Part shown: in pieces, positions 1-8,027 of the stretch
How the letters are laid out: each line of letters begins with the position of its first letter
How positions within the stretch are numbered: the stretch's first letter is position 1
Assembly: GCA_903922605.1 (NCBI GenBank)
Contig: CAIXUG010000089.1
Location: forward strand, 1 to 64,000
Direction: 5' to 3'
Origin: an uncultured Verrucomicrobiota bacterium
GTDB taxonomy: Bacteria; Verrucomicrobiota; Verrucomicrobiia; Limisphaerales; UBA9464
Length of the DNA stretch: 64,000 nt
Program-made: the position numbers and the translations under genes
Notes under the pieces: generated by a model
What the model was told of the DNA's origin: nothing
Database searches by the model: none
What the model saw: the letters and a program-made list of their open reading frames with translations, nothing else

Positions 1-158
1 AGTTTAGCACGACAGTATCCCCGTCAATTACGCGGGATAGAGTAGGTAAATCTAATTTCGGGGATTGTTGCGGAAATTGCTTCTGTGGCGTGCGTGTCAG
101 AAGCACGACAACTGCCGCGAGTAGGCAGTAAACAAAGACCCAAGCGAAAAACTTTCGC

Positions 159-1022
159 TTATCGTCCACAAGATTTAAAGAGTATGATTACCACGGCAAT
201 CATAAACAACCACCCTACTGTAGTTTGGAAGTTTTGCTTTCTGGCTTCTGCTAGTCTCTTTTGCTCTTCTGCAAGCCTGTTTTGCTCTCTGACTTGGTTT
301 ACGGTTGCAATGTCAGGCTCACCTTCAACAAGATGAGTGCATTTAATCTCAACTACGTGATTCCCAAGCTTTACCGTCTGAAGCACATGGTCTTCCGGGC
401 AGTTTGTTAAATGCGAAGAAACAACTTGAAGCCGCTCTTTTAATGCTTCAGCAAGACAAGCTCGTTTAAGTTGCTGAAAATGGTTCTGCAACTGTAGGCG
501 CACTACAACATCTCCAGCCGATAACCAATCAAACCGTTTCGATAGTGCTTCTGAAATTGTGTAATTCTGAACCACCTTCTCAAGATGAGCTGAAACCTTC
601 CCGTGCAATATATCCGTGTTTGCTCCATTGCCGACGTAGAAGACCTCGTGCGTTTTTGGGCAAAAATGGTCCCATAGTTTTCGGACCAATTCGTACTTCT
701 TTGGCAACGGCATTCGTTTAGGCAATAGGTCAAACAACCTCTTTGCAACATCGCCGCTCATCTGCCGCGTACCTGACTTCCAAAATGGATATGCGTCTAT
801 TGCATATAGTCTTCTGTCTTCTCCATACTTCTCACCGTATTCGATAAAGAGAGCGTCGCGTTCGTACGAAGAAAGTGAGAAGAAGAAACTTTTAACGTCC
901 TTGTCAACACCGCCCACTTCATTCGAAAATTGCTTCGCTTCGGCAATATGAATAAGTGCGGCAGAATTGGGCCGACGGCCGCCCGACCTCCTGTAGCCAC
1001 GTGAGTTTCGATACCTTGCCAT
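159..1022 (-). CDS. Hypothetical tail-anchored protein, 287 aa
   Basis: I do not recognise this family. The N-terminus is basic (MARYRNSRGYRRSGGRR); the middle is soluble with no motif I can name; residues about 235-262 are charged and Q/E/K-rich (probable helix with repeats of RLAEEQKRLAEA type), followed by one hydrophobic segment at about 267-282 (VGWLFMIAVVIILF) and the tail KSCGR. It therefore looks like a cytoplasmic protein anchored by its C-terminus. It is the last gene of a minus-strand run: the gene before it ends 7 bp upstream. Base composition is AT-rich compared with the rest of the window, suggesting transfer. Coding status is supported by the long open frame and tight spacing; function is unknown. 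Confidence 0.65.
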   Translation of the reverse strand: MARYRNSRGYRRSGGRRPNSAALIHIAEAKQFSNEVGGVDKDVKSFFFSLSSYERDALFIEYGEKYGEDRRLYAIDAYPFWKSGTRQMSGDVAKRLFDLLPKRMPLPKKYELVRKLWDHFCPKTHEVFYVGNGANTDILHGKVSAHLEKVVQNYTISEALSKRFDWLSAGDVVVRLQLQNHFQQLKRACLAEALKERLQVVSSHLTNCPEDHVLQTVKLGNHVVEIKCTHLVEGEPDIATVNQVREQNRLAEEQKRLAEARKQNFQTTVGWLFMIAVVIILFKSCGR

Positions 1023-1029
1023 ACTTCAC

Positions 1030-1290
1030 TTACTTAAACAAGCGCGCCCAAAGCTTCGGAACGAACCCGTAAACAGTGCCCGCCCTTACCGACACGGTCT
1101 CGCGGCCAATCTTGAACGTCTTTTCTAGCTGAACGCTTGCCCCAACTGACTGCATCCGTTCCATCCGAGCTTTAACTTCATCCACAAAGACGAGCAATGC
1201 TTGTGCATCGGTCGTATTTGAAGCAAAGCGAGTTGCTAAACTGTTTTTGAGTGCGTCAATGTCCGTAAACTGAGTAATGACAATCCGCAT
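1030..1290 (-). CDS. Hypothetical small protein, 86 aa
   Basis: Unrecognised small soluble protein beginning MRIVITQFTDIDALKNSL, with no signal peptide or membrane segment. A helical N-terminal half is followed by a segment with beta character (KTFKIGRETVSVRAGTVYG). The start codon overlaps the stop of the upstream gene in the arrangement TAATG, so the two are probably translationally coupled. It sits between two genes that both encode C-terminally anchored membrane proteins, which suggests a common complex or process. Nothing in the sequence gives the activity. Confidence 0.6.
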   Translation of the reverse strand: MRIVITQFTDIDALKNSLATRFASNTTDAQALLVFVDEVKARMERMQSVGASVQLEKTFKIGRETVSVRAGTVYGFVPKLWARLFK

Positions 1291-1730
1291 TATCGTTTCA
1301 AGAGAAGAGCCAAGAATATAACGATGACCACGGCAGCAATGATGTAGGCCAGCGTGTAATCGGGCAGTCCCGCTTGGGAACGTGTGAGCTTGCCTTTTTT
1401 GGCTGCATCCGTGTTCCCCATGATTACTTCAGTTTTGCCAAGAGAGTCTTCTTGAAAGCGGGTGGCTGTGATTTGCACATTTTCTTTTGCAGCATTGACC
1501 GTTTCGTCGGACATGTTGCGCAGGACGTTAGCGAGGGCTTTAGTTTCGACTCCGTATTTCGCAGCCAGAATGGCAACTTCGCTCATTCCCTTTATGTGTT
1601 CAGCGCGCAATTGCTGAACCACTTCGGGAGGCAATCCTTCAAGTGAAATCTGGTTCGTGGGAGTCAGGTCAAGACTGTTTGGCTGGTCCCTTCGCGCAGG
1701 CAAGTTGCTGTTTTCGCGTTCGTTGCTCAT
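1290..1730 (-). CDS. Hypothetical tail-anchored protein, 146 aa
   Basis: Unrecognised protein. Residues 1-35 are polar and probably disordered; residues about 30-100 form an amphipathic helical region (EVVQQLRAEHIKGMSEVAILAAKYGVETKALANVL) that could be a small helix-turn-helix-like or coiled domain; one transmembrane helix lies near the C-terminus (YIIAAVVIVIFLALLLKR). No signal peptide is present, so the topology is N-in tail anchor. Its stop codon overlaps the start of the 86-aa gene. It is the first confidently coding gene of a three-gene minus-strand operon in AT-rich DNA. Confidence 0.6.
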   Translation of the reverse strand: MSNERENSNLPARRDQPNSLDLTPTNQISLEGLPPEVVQQLRAEHIKGMSEVAILAAKYGVETKALANVLRNMSDETVNAAKENVQITATRFQEDSLGKTEVIMGNTDAAKKGKLTRSQAGLPDYTLAYIIAAVVIVIFLALLLKR

Positions 1731-1767
1731 AGAAGATTCAGGGCGTTTTCCCTTTTATGCGGGTTTT

Positions 1768-2037
1768 TCAAGGCAATACCAACGAAATCTGGAATCCCAC
1801 CTCTCCGTGAAATGCAGCAACACCAATCGAACCGGATTCCACGAACAGGACATCCATCTCGCCCAAGAGCGGGGTTTTCCAAGTTAGGGCAATCGCGACT
1901 AGCAGCAGGGTGGACTCATCATCCGGTAGTCCACGCGTGAGCAGCGTCAACCTCCAACTGTGCAATGAGTTTGTGCCGAATCGGCTCCCTTTGCACTTGC
2001 AGCCAACTTGGAGCAGTTGAGGCCAAATACGCGTCAA
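1768..2037 (-). CDS. Possible small ORF upstream of the left-edge operon
   Basis: An 89-codon frame opening with TTG ends 37 bp before the 146-aa gene on the same strand, so it could be the first gene of that operon. The C-terminal half (DDESTLLLVAIALTWKTP, then a mixed hydrophobic stretch) looks somewhat protein-like, but the N-terminal half runs into the repeat region next to the broken tRNA and does not. It may be a gene remnant or chance. Otherwise bases 1731-2257 hold no gene I can see. Confidence 0.22.
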   Translation of the reverse strand: MTRIWPQLLQVGCKCKGSRFGTNSLHSWRLTLLTRGLPDDESTLLLVAIALTWKTPLLGEMDVLFVESGSIGVAAFHGEVGFQISLVLP

Positions 2038-2129
2038 TTGTGGCGCAATACTAGGCCGACGTGAGCGGGGGCATCGGCAAACGTCATTGGGGCAATCTGA
2101 TACCGCAATCTGCTACCGGTGGCAGGAAA

Positions 2130-2222
2130 ACCCGGCAAAGTCTGTCCAAACCCGGCCAAGTCGGCAGCAGTTCAAAACGCTACTTCGCGCAAGCCTGTCG
2201 GGGTTTGTCCAAGCTTGTCCAA
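2130..2222. repeat. Short repeated words beside the broken tRNA-Val
   Basis: The word TGTCCAA occurs three times (2143-2149, 2206-2212, 2216-2222), the last two in direct tandem at 10-bp pitch. The word AACCCGGCAAAGTC at about 2129-2142 recurs as AACCCGGCCAAGTC at about 2148-2161. Repeats of this size within 150 bp of a tRNA break resemble arm-type integrase sites of an attachment region. The repeats are seen; the role is inference. Confidence 0.4.
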
Positions 2223-2257
2223 AACAGGGAAAAAGCGCCCAAAAACAACAAAACCAA

Positions 2258-2295
2258 GTGTAAAGCAGCTGCGCTAACCACTGCGCCAACCGCCC
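2258..2295 (-). pseudogene. 5' half of tRNA-Val (UAC), broken in the anticodon loop
   Basis: Reading the minus strand from 2295: acceptor strand GGGCGGT, TG, D-stem GCGC, loop, GCGC, A, anticodon stem GCTGC (2269-2265) and loop TTTACAC (2264-2258), which carries anticodon TAC for valine. A tRNA would continue with GCAGC, a variable loop, T-arm and ACCGCCC, but the sequence turns into unrelated TTGGTTTTG and no matching 3' half is found in the next several hundred bases. Not a usable tRNA unless it contains a long intron, for which I see no 3' exon down to 1731. Confidence 0.7.
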
Positions 2296-2432
2296 ACTCC
2301 AAAATCGCGCGGCGTGCTACCATCCGCCCGCGCCCTTGGCGACTGCATTTTGCAGCCGTGCCGCTTCCGCCAGCCCCAAACGTACCCTCTCGCCGGGGTT
2401 GTCAGCGCGCACGCCATCGCTAGCATCCGCCC

Positions 2433-4544
2433 ATGACTCACCATGCGCGCCGGCTGGTTCTTGCTCTCGCTCTCGCTCTTGCTCCCGCTCACGGTGCCGC
2501 CCTGTGGGCCGCCGGCCCGCGAGTGCTGCCCGCCGGTCAGCTGCCCGACGACCACCGGCTGGAGCCGCTGAAGGATCTCGACGGCTACTTCCCCTTCACT
2601 CCGCCGACCTCCAAGGTGGCCTGGGCCAAGCGCACCGAGCGCGTGCGCCGGCAGATCCTCGTCTCGCAGGGCCTGTGGCCGATGCCCACCAAGACGCCGC
2701 TCAACGCCGTCATCCACGGCCGCATCGAGGGCGACACGTACACGGTGGAGAAGGTCTATTTCGAGAGCGCCCCGGGCTTCTTCGTGACGGGCAACCTGTA
2801 CCGCCCCAAGAACATCACCGGCAAGGTTCCCGCCGTGATGTTCGCCCACGGTCACTGGACGGATGCGCGGCTCTCCGAGACGGGCGACGAAGAGCTGCGC
2901 CAGGAGATCGCCACCGGACAGGAACGCTTCGAGGTGGGCGGCAAGAGCCGCTTCCAATCCCTGTGCGTGCAGGCGGCGCGCATGGGCTGCGTCGTGTGGC
3001 AGTGGGACATGCTGAGCGATTCGGACTCGGTGCAGTTTTCCCGCGCGCTCGTCCATGGCTTTGCCAAGCAGCGTCCCGAGATGAACACGACCGAGAACTG
3101 GGGCCTCTACAGCCCGCAGGCCGAGACGCACCTGCAGAGCATCATGGGCCTGCAGACGTGGAACGCCATCCGCTCGCTGGACTTCGTGCTCAGCCTGCCC
3201 GAAGTGGACCCCGAACGCATCGCCGTGACCGGCGCGAGCGGTGGCGGCACGCAGACGATGATCCTCTCGGCGATTGATCCGCGCGTGACGCTGTCGTTCC
3301 CCGCCGTGATGGTGAGCACCGCGATGCAGGGCGGCTGCACCTGCGAAAACGCCAGCCTGCTCCGCGTCGGCACCGGCAACGTCGAGTTCGCCGCGCTCTT
3401 CGCCCCGAAGCCGCTCGGCATGACGTGCGCCAACGACTGGACACGTGAATTTTCAGCGAAAGGATATCCCGAACTGCAGCAGCTCTATGCGTTCCTCGGT
3501 GTGCCGGACAATGTGATGCTCAACCGGGGCGAACAGTTTCCGCACAACTACAACGCCGTCTCCCGCTCGGCCTTTTTCACCTGGCTGAACCATCACTTCA
3601 AACTCGGCCAGACGGAGCCGGTCATCGAGCGCGACTACCAGCGGCTATCCCGCGAGCAACTCACCGTGTGGGATACGCAGCATCCCGCGCCCAAGGCGGC
3701 CGATCCCGATTTTGAGCGCGGCCTGCTGCAGGCGTGGCACAAAGACTCCGAGAAGCAGCTTGCGGCGCTGGCGGACAAGTCGCCGGACAAATACCGCGAA
3801 ATCCTGCGCGGCGGTTGGGACATCGTCCTCGATGGCGGTCTGTCCGAAGGCGGCGAGGCTTCGTGGAAAGTGACGGACAAGCAGGACAAGGGTGGCTGGA
3901 TCCAAATGGCCGGCCTCCTACGGAACACGAGCTACCACGAGGAACAGCCGGCGGTCTTCTGCTACCCGAAGAACTGGAACGGCCACACCGTCATCTGGCT
4001 GAGCGCCGAGGGCAAAGCGGGCCTCTTCGCCAACGACGGTTTCCTCAAGCCCGAGGTGCAGAAGCTGGTGGATTCCGGTGCGACCGTGCTCGGGCTGGAT
4101 CTGCTGTATCAGGGCGAATTTCTGGCCGATGGCAAATCCTTCACCCAGACACCCAAGGTGCGGAACCCGCGAGAGGCGGCCGCCTATACCTACGGCTACA
4201 ACTCGGCGGTGTTCGTCCACCGCGTGCAGGATGTGCTCACCGCGGTGAAATACATCCACGGCCACGAGCGCCCGTCGAAGCGCCTCAGCCTCGTGGCGCT
4301 CGACAGCACCGGCCCCATCGCCGCCGCCGCCCGGGCCCAGGCCGAGGGCACGATTGACCAGGCGGCCCTCCACATCGGTGATTTCCGCTTCGGCAAGGTG
4401 CTCGACCTGCGCTCGCCGGATTTTCTGCCTGGCGGCGCGAAGTACGGGGACGTGCCGGCGCTGCTGGCGCTGGGTAGGGGTGAACTGAAGGAAGTCGCCG
4501 GCCAGGATGACGCCATGGCGGCGGCGGAATGGCTGGCGAAGTAA
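2433..4544 (+). CDS. Secreted alpha/beta hydrolase, acetylxylan-esterase-like, 703 aa
   Basis: A large exported hydrolase of the type common in Verrucomicrobia and Planctomycetes. Residues 1-27 form a signal peptide. The N-terminal catalytic domain (about 60-400) has an HGHW oxyanion-region motif and the nucleophile elbow GASGGG with its Ser; a candidate catalytic His lies in FPHNYN about 100 residues later. The C-terminal half (about 480-690) reads like a second, degenerate alpha/beta fold. The family contains acetylxylan esterases and prolyl-oligopeptidase-like enzymes acting on plant or algal glycans; the precise substrate cannot be read. It stands alone, not in an obvious operon. Start chosen because the signal peptide follows directly; no clear ribosome site. 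Confidence 0.8.
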   Translation: MTHHARRLVLALALALAPAHGAALWAAGPRVLPAGQLPDDHRLEPLKDLDGYFPFTPPTSKVAWAKRTERVRRQILVSQGLWPMPTKTPLNAVIHGRIEGDTYTVEKVYFESAPGFFVTGNLYRPKNITGKVPAVMFAHGHWTDARLSETGDEELRQEIATGQERFEVGGKSRFQSLCVQAARMGCVVWQWDMLSDSDSVQFSRALVHGFAKQRPEMNTTENWGLYSPQAETHLQSIMGLQTWNAIRSLDFVLSLPEVDPERIAVTGASGGGTQTMILSAIDPRVTLSFPAVMVSTAMQGGCTCENASLLRVGTGNVEFAALFAPKPLGMTCANDWTREFSAKGYPELQQLYAFLGVPDNVMLNRGEQFPHNYNAVSRSAFFTWLNHHFKLGQTEPVIERDYQRLSREQLTVWDTQHPAPKAADPDFERGLLQAWHKDSEKQLAALADKSPDKYREILRGGWDIVLDGGLSEGGEASWKVTDKQDKGGWIQMAGLLRNTSYHEEQPAVFCYPKNWNGHTVIWLSAEGKAGLFANDGFLKPEVQKLVDSGATVLGLDLLYQGEFLADGKSFTQTPKVRNPREAAAYTYGYNSAVFVHRVQDVLTAVKYIHGHERPSKRLSLVALDSTGPIAAAARAQAEGTIDQAALHIGDFRFGKVLDLRSPDFLPGGAKYGDVPALLALGRGELKEVAGQDDAMAAAEWLAK

Positions 4545-4626
4545 GGACCCGGGGGGCCGCAGCCCCTCCCGCGACACGATCTGACGAAGGTCCGATCTCC
4601 GTTCGCCGCGGACGAGCTAACACGAT

Positions 4627-4666
4627 GCGCTGGTGGGGTAATGCTGCTGCGTTACCCCACCAGCGC
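4627..4666. repeat. Perfect 15-bp inverted repeat with 10-nt loop
   Basis: GCGCTGGTGGGGTAA at 4627-4641 is followed after TGCTGCTGCG by its exact reverse complement at 4652-4666. It lies 80 bp past the esterase stop but lacks a T-run, so it is not a typical intrinsic terminator; it may be a REP-like element. The rest of the 4545-4860 gap contains no gene, only GC-rich DNA and the repeat at 4782. Confidence 0.75.
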
Positions 4667-4781
4667 TCCGTTAATCTTCCGGTCACGAACGGCGACCGAA
4701 CCGTCGCCGGAGTGAAGCGGCGAAAGCTGACGCTTACGATCCAGACTGATCACCGCCCATCCAAAACGGCAACCTCGGCAG

Positions 4782-4813
4782 ATTATCAGTGCGGATCAGC
4801 GCCAATCAGGGGT
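4782..4813. repeat. TTATCAGTGCRGATCAG-type repeat, upstream copy
   Basis: TTATCAGTGCGGATCAG at 4784-4800, followed by GCCAATCAGGGG, closely matches the right arm of the hairpin at 7022-7053. The two copies are in the same orientation and bracket the secreted protein gene 4861-6966. Confidence 0.6.
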
Positions 4814-4860
4814 TAAAACTTTTTGAAAAAAGGTGCCCCGGGCCGACGAACCTATGGCGT

Positions 4861-6966
4861 ATGAAGCACTGTCTGCCTGTCGTTCTCACCGGCCTCATGG
4901 CCTCCCTTTCCCTGATGGCGGAGGAGAGTCACATCGCCAAAGCGCGGTTTCTGCTCCAGACCTCCGCGGCGGCTCCCGCCCCGGTTGCGTCGAATGGGTT
5001 CGGCTTCGAAGCCAGCCTGGTGGTGACCGCTCCCGGCTTTGAAACGATCACCTCGCCGCAACTGAAGCTGCCCGGCGGCAGCTCCCAGAATTTCACGCTG
5101 AACGCCACTGGCGACGTGTTCAACATCCAGGCCGGATTCGACAGCCTGGCCGCACTGGAGGCCGCCTATCCGGCCGGCAACTACGCTTTCACCGGCACCG
5201 ATTCTGTTTTCAGCAGCTTCAACACCACGCTCGCGTTGCCGGCCACCGCCTTTCCGGTCGCTCCGCAGATTGCGAACTTCACCGAGTCCCAGGCGGTGGA
5301 TGCCAGCCAGAACTTCGACGTGACATGGGCGGCCTTCACCGGGGCCGATCCGGATCAGGATTACATCAACTTCACCATTGTGGATGACCAGGGGAACAGC
5401 GTGCTGGATCAGGAGCAGCTCTCCGCCACCGAGACCTCGGCCACCATTCCCTCGGAAGAGCTGGCGCCCGGCAAGACCTACCATGGCACGCTGAGCTTCA
5501 TCCACGTCGCGGGCGCCGCCTTCACCGGCTTCCCCTTCCCCAAGGCCGGCTTTGCCAGCGAAACGCAGTTCACGGTGCAGGCCAAGACCAGCGGTGGCAC
5601 AGTGGACACCACACCGCCCTCGCTCACCCAGAGCGTTCCCGAAACAGGTACGACGCTCATCAGCCAGTACCAGGGTGCGGCCTTCCTTTTCAGCGAGCCG
5701 ATGGACCAGTCGAAGATCGGCATTGCCTGGTCGGCGACCCTGAACGACCAGCCCTACCCGCTCGACCCGGCGAAATTCCAGACCTTTTGGGATAGCGAGG
5801 GAAAAACCCTCGCCGTGAACTACGGCATCACCTCCGGCGGCTGGCCCAATGGGCTGACCGTGATGTGGACCCTCCGCCCCGACCCGAATGCGGCGAACGC
5901 CTTCCGCGACCTCGCTGGCAACGTGCTCGATGCGTCCTATTCGGGCTCGTTCTATACGGTAGGCGGCACACCGGGCTGCACCGGCGAAGACCCGGTCGAG
6001 GCGGCGGCGTTCGGGGTGTTTAAACTGGGCTCCCATCTTCAGACCGGTCCCGGCGCGGCCACGGACACGCCTGCCGAAGGCGGCGGCATGTTTCTTTCCT
6101 TCTTCGGCAAGGCGGTCGTGGGCAACATCACCTTAAACCCGACCATCACGCTGGAGTTCCCGGCTCCTCCGGCACCGTTGCCGCACCAGTTGAAGGCGTT
6201 TTCGCAGCTCGCCGTCGGCTTCTCCGTCTTCTCGCAGAACTTCGCGACCCAGGCCGATTTGGATCAGAACTATCCCGCCGGGACCTACGCTTTGGAGATC
6301 CGCAACCTGCTGAATCCGGTGAACCAGCAGGTGACGAACAGCGTCGTGTTCGACCTCGGGACCTCCGGTTATCCCGTGATCCCGCATTTCGCCAACTACG
6401 CCGCCGCGCAGGCGGTCGATCCCAACGCCGACTTCACGCTGCAATGGGATGCCTTCACTGGGAACAATGCCGCCTCGGCCATCGGGCTGAAGATCGAGGA
6501 TGCGGATGGAAAACAGATCTTTTCCGCACCGAATACCTGCGGTGGCCTCCCGCTCGCGCCGACCGCGCTTTCGATCAAGATCCCTACGAACACCTTGGCG
6601 GCAGGCAAGACCTACAAGGTCACCCTCTCCTTCCAGCAGGCCGTTGAGCAGGGCAAGACGATGCCAAATGTGCCCGGCAAGGGTGTGGCCGTGCTCGGCA
6701 GCGCGACCGAGATGACGCTCAAGACCATCGGCGGCACGGTGGTGACCGCGCCGGTGTTCCGCAGCATCGCCACCGCCGGAACGGGAAATCTCACGTTGGT
6801 GGTGGATTGCACCGTCGGCGCCACCCTCACCATCAAATCCGCCGCGACACTGGACGGTCCCTTTTCGGTGAACCTGCTGACGACGAACCCGCCGGTATCG
6901 CCGATCAGCCTGACACTGCCGGTGTCCGGCTCGGCCCAAGGCTTTTTGCGCGCAGAGTCGAACTGA
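4861..6966 (+). CDS. Secreted Ig/fibronectin-like repeat protein, 701 aa
   Basis: Exported surface or cell-envelope protein of unknown binding target. The start at 4861 is chosen because a signal peptide follows (MKHCLPVVLTGLMASLSLMA); the frame is open 24 codons further upstream but that extension is not signal-like. The protein has an internal duplication: residues about 100-260 and 470-625 share AxYPAGxY, IxxFxxxQAVDxxxxFxxxWxAFTG and LxxGKTYxxTLSF. Between them (about 275-390) is an Ig-like segment starting TTPPSLTQSVPE with an EPMD motif, as in bacterial Big_5-like domains. The C-terminal 60 residues resemble a beta domain common on Verrucomicrobial secreted proteins. No enzymatic motif and no PEP-CTERM tail. 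Confidence 0.7.
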   Translation: MKHCLPVVLTGLMASLSLMAEESHIAKARFLLQTSAAAPAPVASNGFGFEASLVVTAPGFETITSPQLKLPGGSSQNFTLNATGDVFNIQAGFDSLAALEAAYPAGNYAFTGTDSVFSSFNTTLALPATAFPVAPQIANFTESQAVDASQNFDVTWAAFTGADPDQDYINFTIVDDQGNSVLDQEQLSATETSATIPSEELAPGKTYHGTLSFIHVAGAAFTGFPFPKAGFASETQFTVQAKTSGGTVDTTPPSLTQSVPETGTTLISQYQGAAFLFSEPMDQSKIGIAWSATLNDQPYPLDPAKFQTFWDSEGKTLAVNYGITSGGWPNGLTVMWTLRPDPNAANAFRDLAGNVLDASYSGSFYTVGGTPGCTGEDPVEAAAFGVFKLGSHLQTGPGAATDTPAEGGGMFLSFFGKAVVGNITLNPTITLEFPAPPAPLPHQLKAFSQLAVGFSVFSQNFATQADLDQNYPAGTYALEIRNLLNPVNQQVTNSVVFDLGTSGYPVIPHFANYAAAQAVDPNADFTLQWDAFTGNNAASAIGLKIEDADGKQIFSAPNTCGGLPLAPTALSIKIPTNTLAAGKTYKVTLSFQQAVEQGKTMPNVPGKGVAVLGSATEMTLKTIGGTVVTAPVFRSIATAGTGNLTLVVDCTVGATLTIKSAATLDGPFSVNLLTTNPPVSPISLTLPVSGSAQGFLRAESN

Positions 6967-6973
6967 ACACCAA

Positions 6974-7053
6974 CCACTGATCTGCACTAATAAACACTGA
7001 TAAGAACGGCGACCGTTCCGATTTATCAGTGCAGATCAGTGCAGATTAGCGGT
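6974..7053. repeat. Nested hairpin with TGATCTGCACT arms
   Basis: CTGATCTGCACT at 6977-6988 pairs with AGTGCAGATCAG at 7028-7039; CACTGATAA at 6995-7003 pairs with TTATCAGTG at 7023-7031, so alternative pairings exist; the centre GAACGG-CGA-CCGTTC at 7004-7018 forms its own hairpin. It lies between two convergent genes (stops at 6966 and 7054) and could stop transcription from both sides, although no T-run is present. A related copy is at 4782. Confidence 0.75.
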
Positions 7054-7965
7054 TTACTTCTTCTTGGCCTTCTTCGGGCCGCGGCCCTTGAAGGTCAGTT
7101 CGGCCACGCCGGACTTGTCGAGTTCGCCGAGGCCGAGCTTCACCATCTTGCGGTACTGGCCGAGCGCAGCCTTGGCGAGGGGCAACTCCAGCTTGGCCTG
7201 CTGGCCGAGGGCGTAGGCAATGCCGCTGTCTTTGGCAGCGTGGGAGGCGCTGAAGAAGCAGGAGTGGTCGCGGTTCACCATGTCCTCGCCGTCAGTGGCG
7301 AGCACCCGACTGTTGGCCCCGGTCTGCGAGAAGACTTCCATCAGCGTCTTGAGGTCGAGGCCCAGCGCGGCACCGAGGCCGAGGCCTTCGGCGAGCCCGG
7401 CGGTGTTGATGTTCATGACCATGTTCACCAGCGCCTTCACCTGCGCGGCCTGCCCGGATTTGCCGATGTAGCGGAGCAGCTTGCCTCCGTCGGAAAGCTG
7501 GGTGAGGAGCGGCTTCACGCGCTCAAACACCGTCGGCTTGCCGCCAACCATGAGGTACAGGGTGCCGGCGCGCGCCTGGTTGATGCTGGAAGCCATGCAG
7601 GCTTCCAGGCTGTCGGCCTTGGCCTTGTTCGCCCGCTTCTCGACCTCGACGTGCGTGGCCGGGGAAACCGTCGCGCAGTTGATGAACACGCGGCCCTTCG
7701 CCCCGACCAGCAGGCTGTCCCCCTTGGTCGCGAAGACCTTTTCCATCGCCTTGTCGTCGGTGACCACGGTGATGACCACATCGGCCAGCGCGGTGACATC
7801 GGCCAGCTTCAGCGGGTTGGCGCAGCCGAGTTCCTTGGCCAGCGCCTCGGCGACTTCGGCCCGCACGTCGTACACGGCGGTCAGGTTGTGGCCGGAATCC
7901 TTGAGGCGGCGGGCCATGTTGGCACCCATGCGGCCCAGACCAACGAAAGCAATGCGTTCATTCAT
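7054..7965 (-). CDS. NAD(P)-dependent beta-hydroxyacid dehydrogenase family protein, 303 aa
   Basis: Oxidoreductase of the 3-hydroxyisobutyrate / tartronate-semialdehyde reductase / 6-phosphogluconate-like family. The Rossmann loop GLGRMGANMARRL is at residues 8-20. The usual substrate-binding DAPVSGG motif is replaced by ASSINQARAGTLYLMVGG, as in plant glyoxylate-reductase-like members, so the substrate is uncertain. The catalytic Lys is in QVKALVNM. The C-terminus is a basic tail (GRGPKKAKKK). The start at 7965 is chosen because MNERIAFVGLG is the canonical beginning; a longer frame to 8388 is a shadow of the Fic gene. It follows the Fic gene on the same strand by 62 bp. Confidence 0.85.
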   Translation of the reverse strand: MNERIAFVGLGRMGANMARRLKDSGHNLTAVYDVRAEVAEALAKELGCANPLKLADVTALADVVITVVTDDKAMEKVFATKGDSLLVGAKGRVFINCATVSPATHVEVEKRANKAKADSLEACMASSINQARAGTLYLMVGGKPTVFERVKPLLTQLSDGGKLLRYIGKSGQAAQVKALVNMVMNINTAGLAEGLGLGAALGLDLKTLMEVFSQTGANSRVLATDGEDMVNRDHSCFFSASHAAKDSGIAYALGQQAKLELPLAKAALGQYRKMVKLGLGELDKSGVAELTFKGRGPKKAKKK

Positions 7966-8027
7966 AGTGTGTACCGCAAAGCATGGCCCACCCAGGACGG
8001 GAAATGCACGCAGAGAGTGAAGCGCGG

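Larger units (their letters stand above)
1..2295. mobile_element. Right edge of a probable integrated element
   Basis: Bases 1 to about 2258 are visibly AT-richer than the DNA that follows and hold only unrecognised minus-strand genes. The stretch ends exactly in the anticodon loop of a broken tRNA-Val gene, next to short repeated words that resemble integrase arm sites. Tyrosine-recombinase elements commonly integrate in tRNA anticodon loops. No integrase gene is visible; it could lie left of the window. Calling this an element edge is inference from composition plus the tRNA break. Confidence 0.4.

Noticed and set aside
2258-2295. Half tRNA-Val considered as a split tRNA with a group I intron
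   Set aside because: No 3' half with matching anticodon stem, T-arm and acceptor is found in the following 500 bases and no intron core is recognised.
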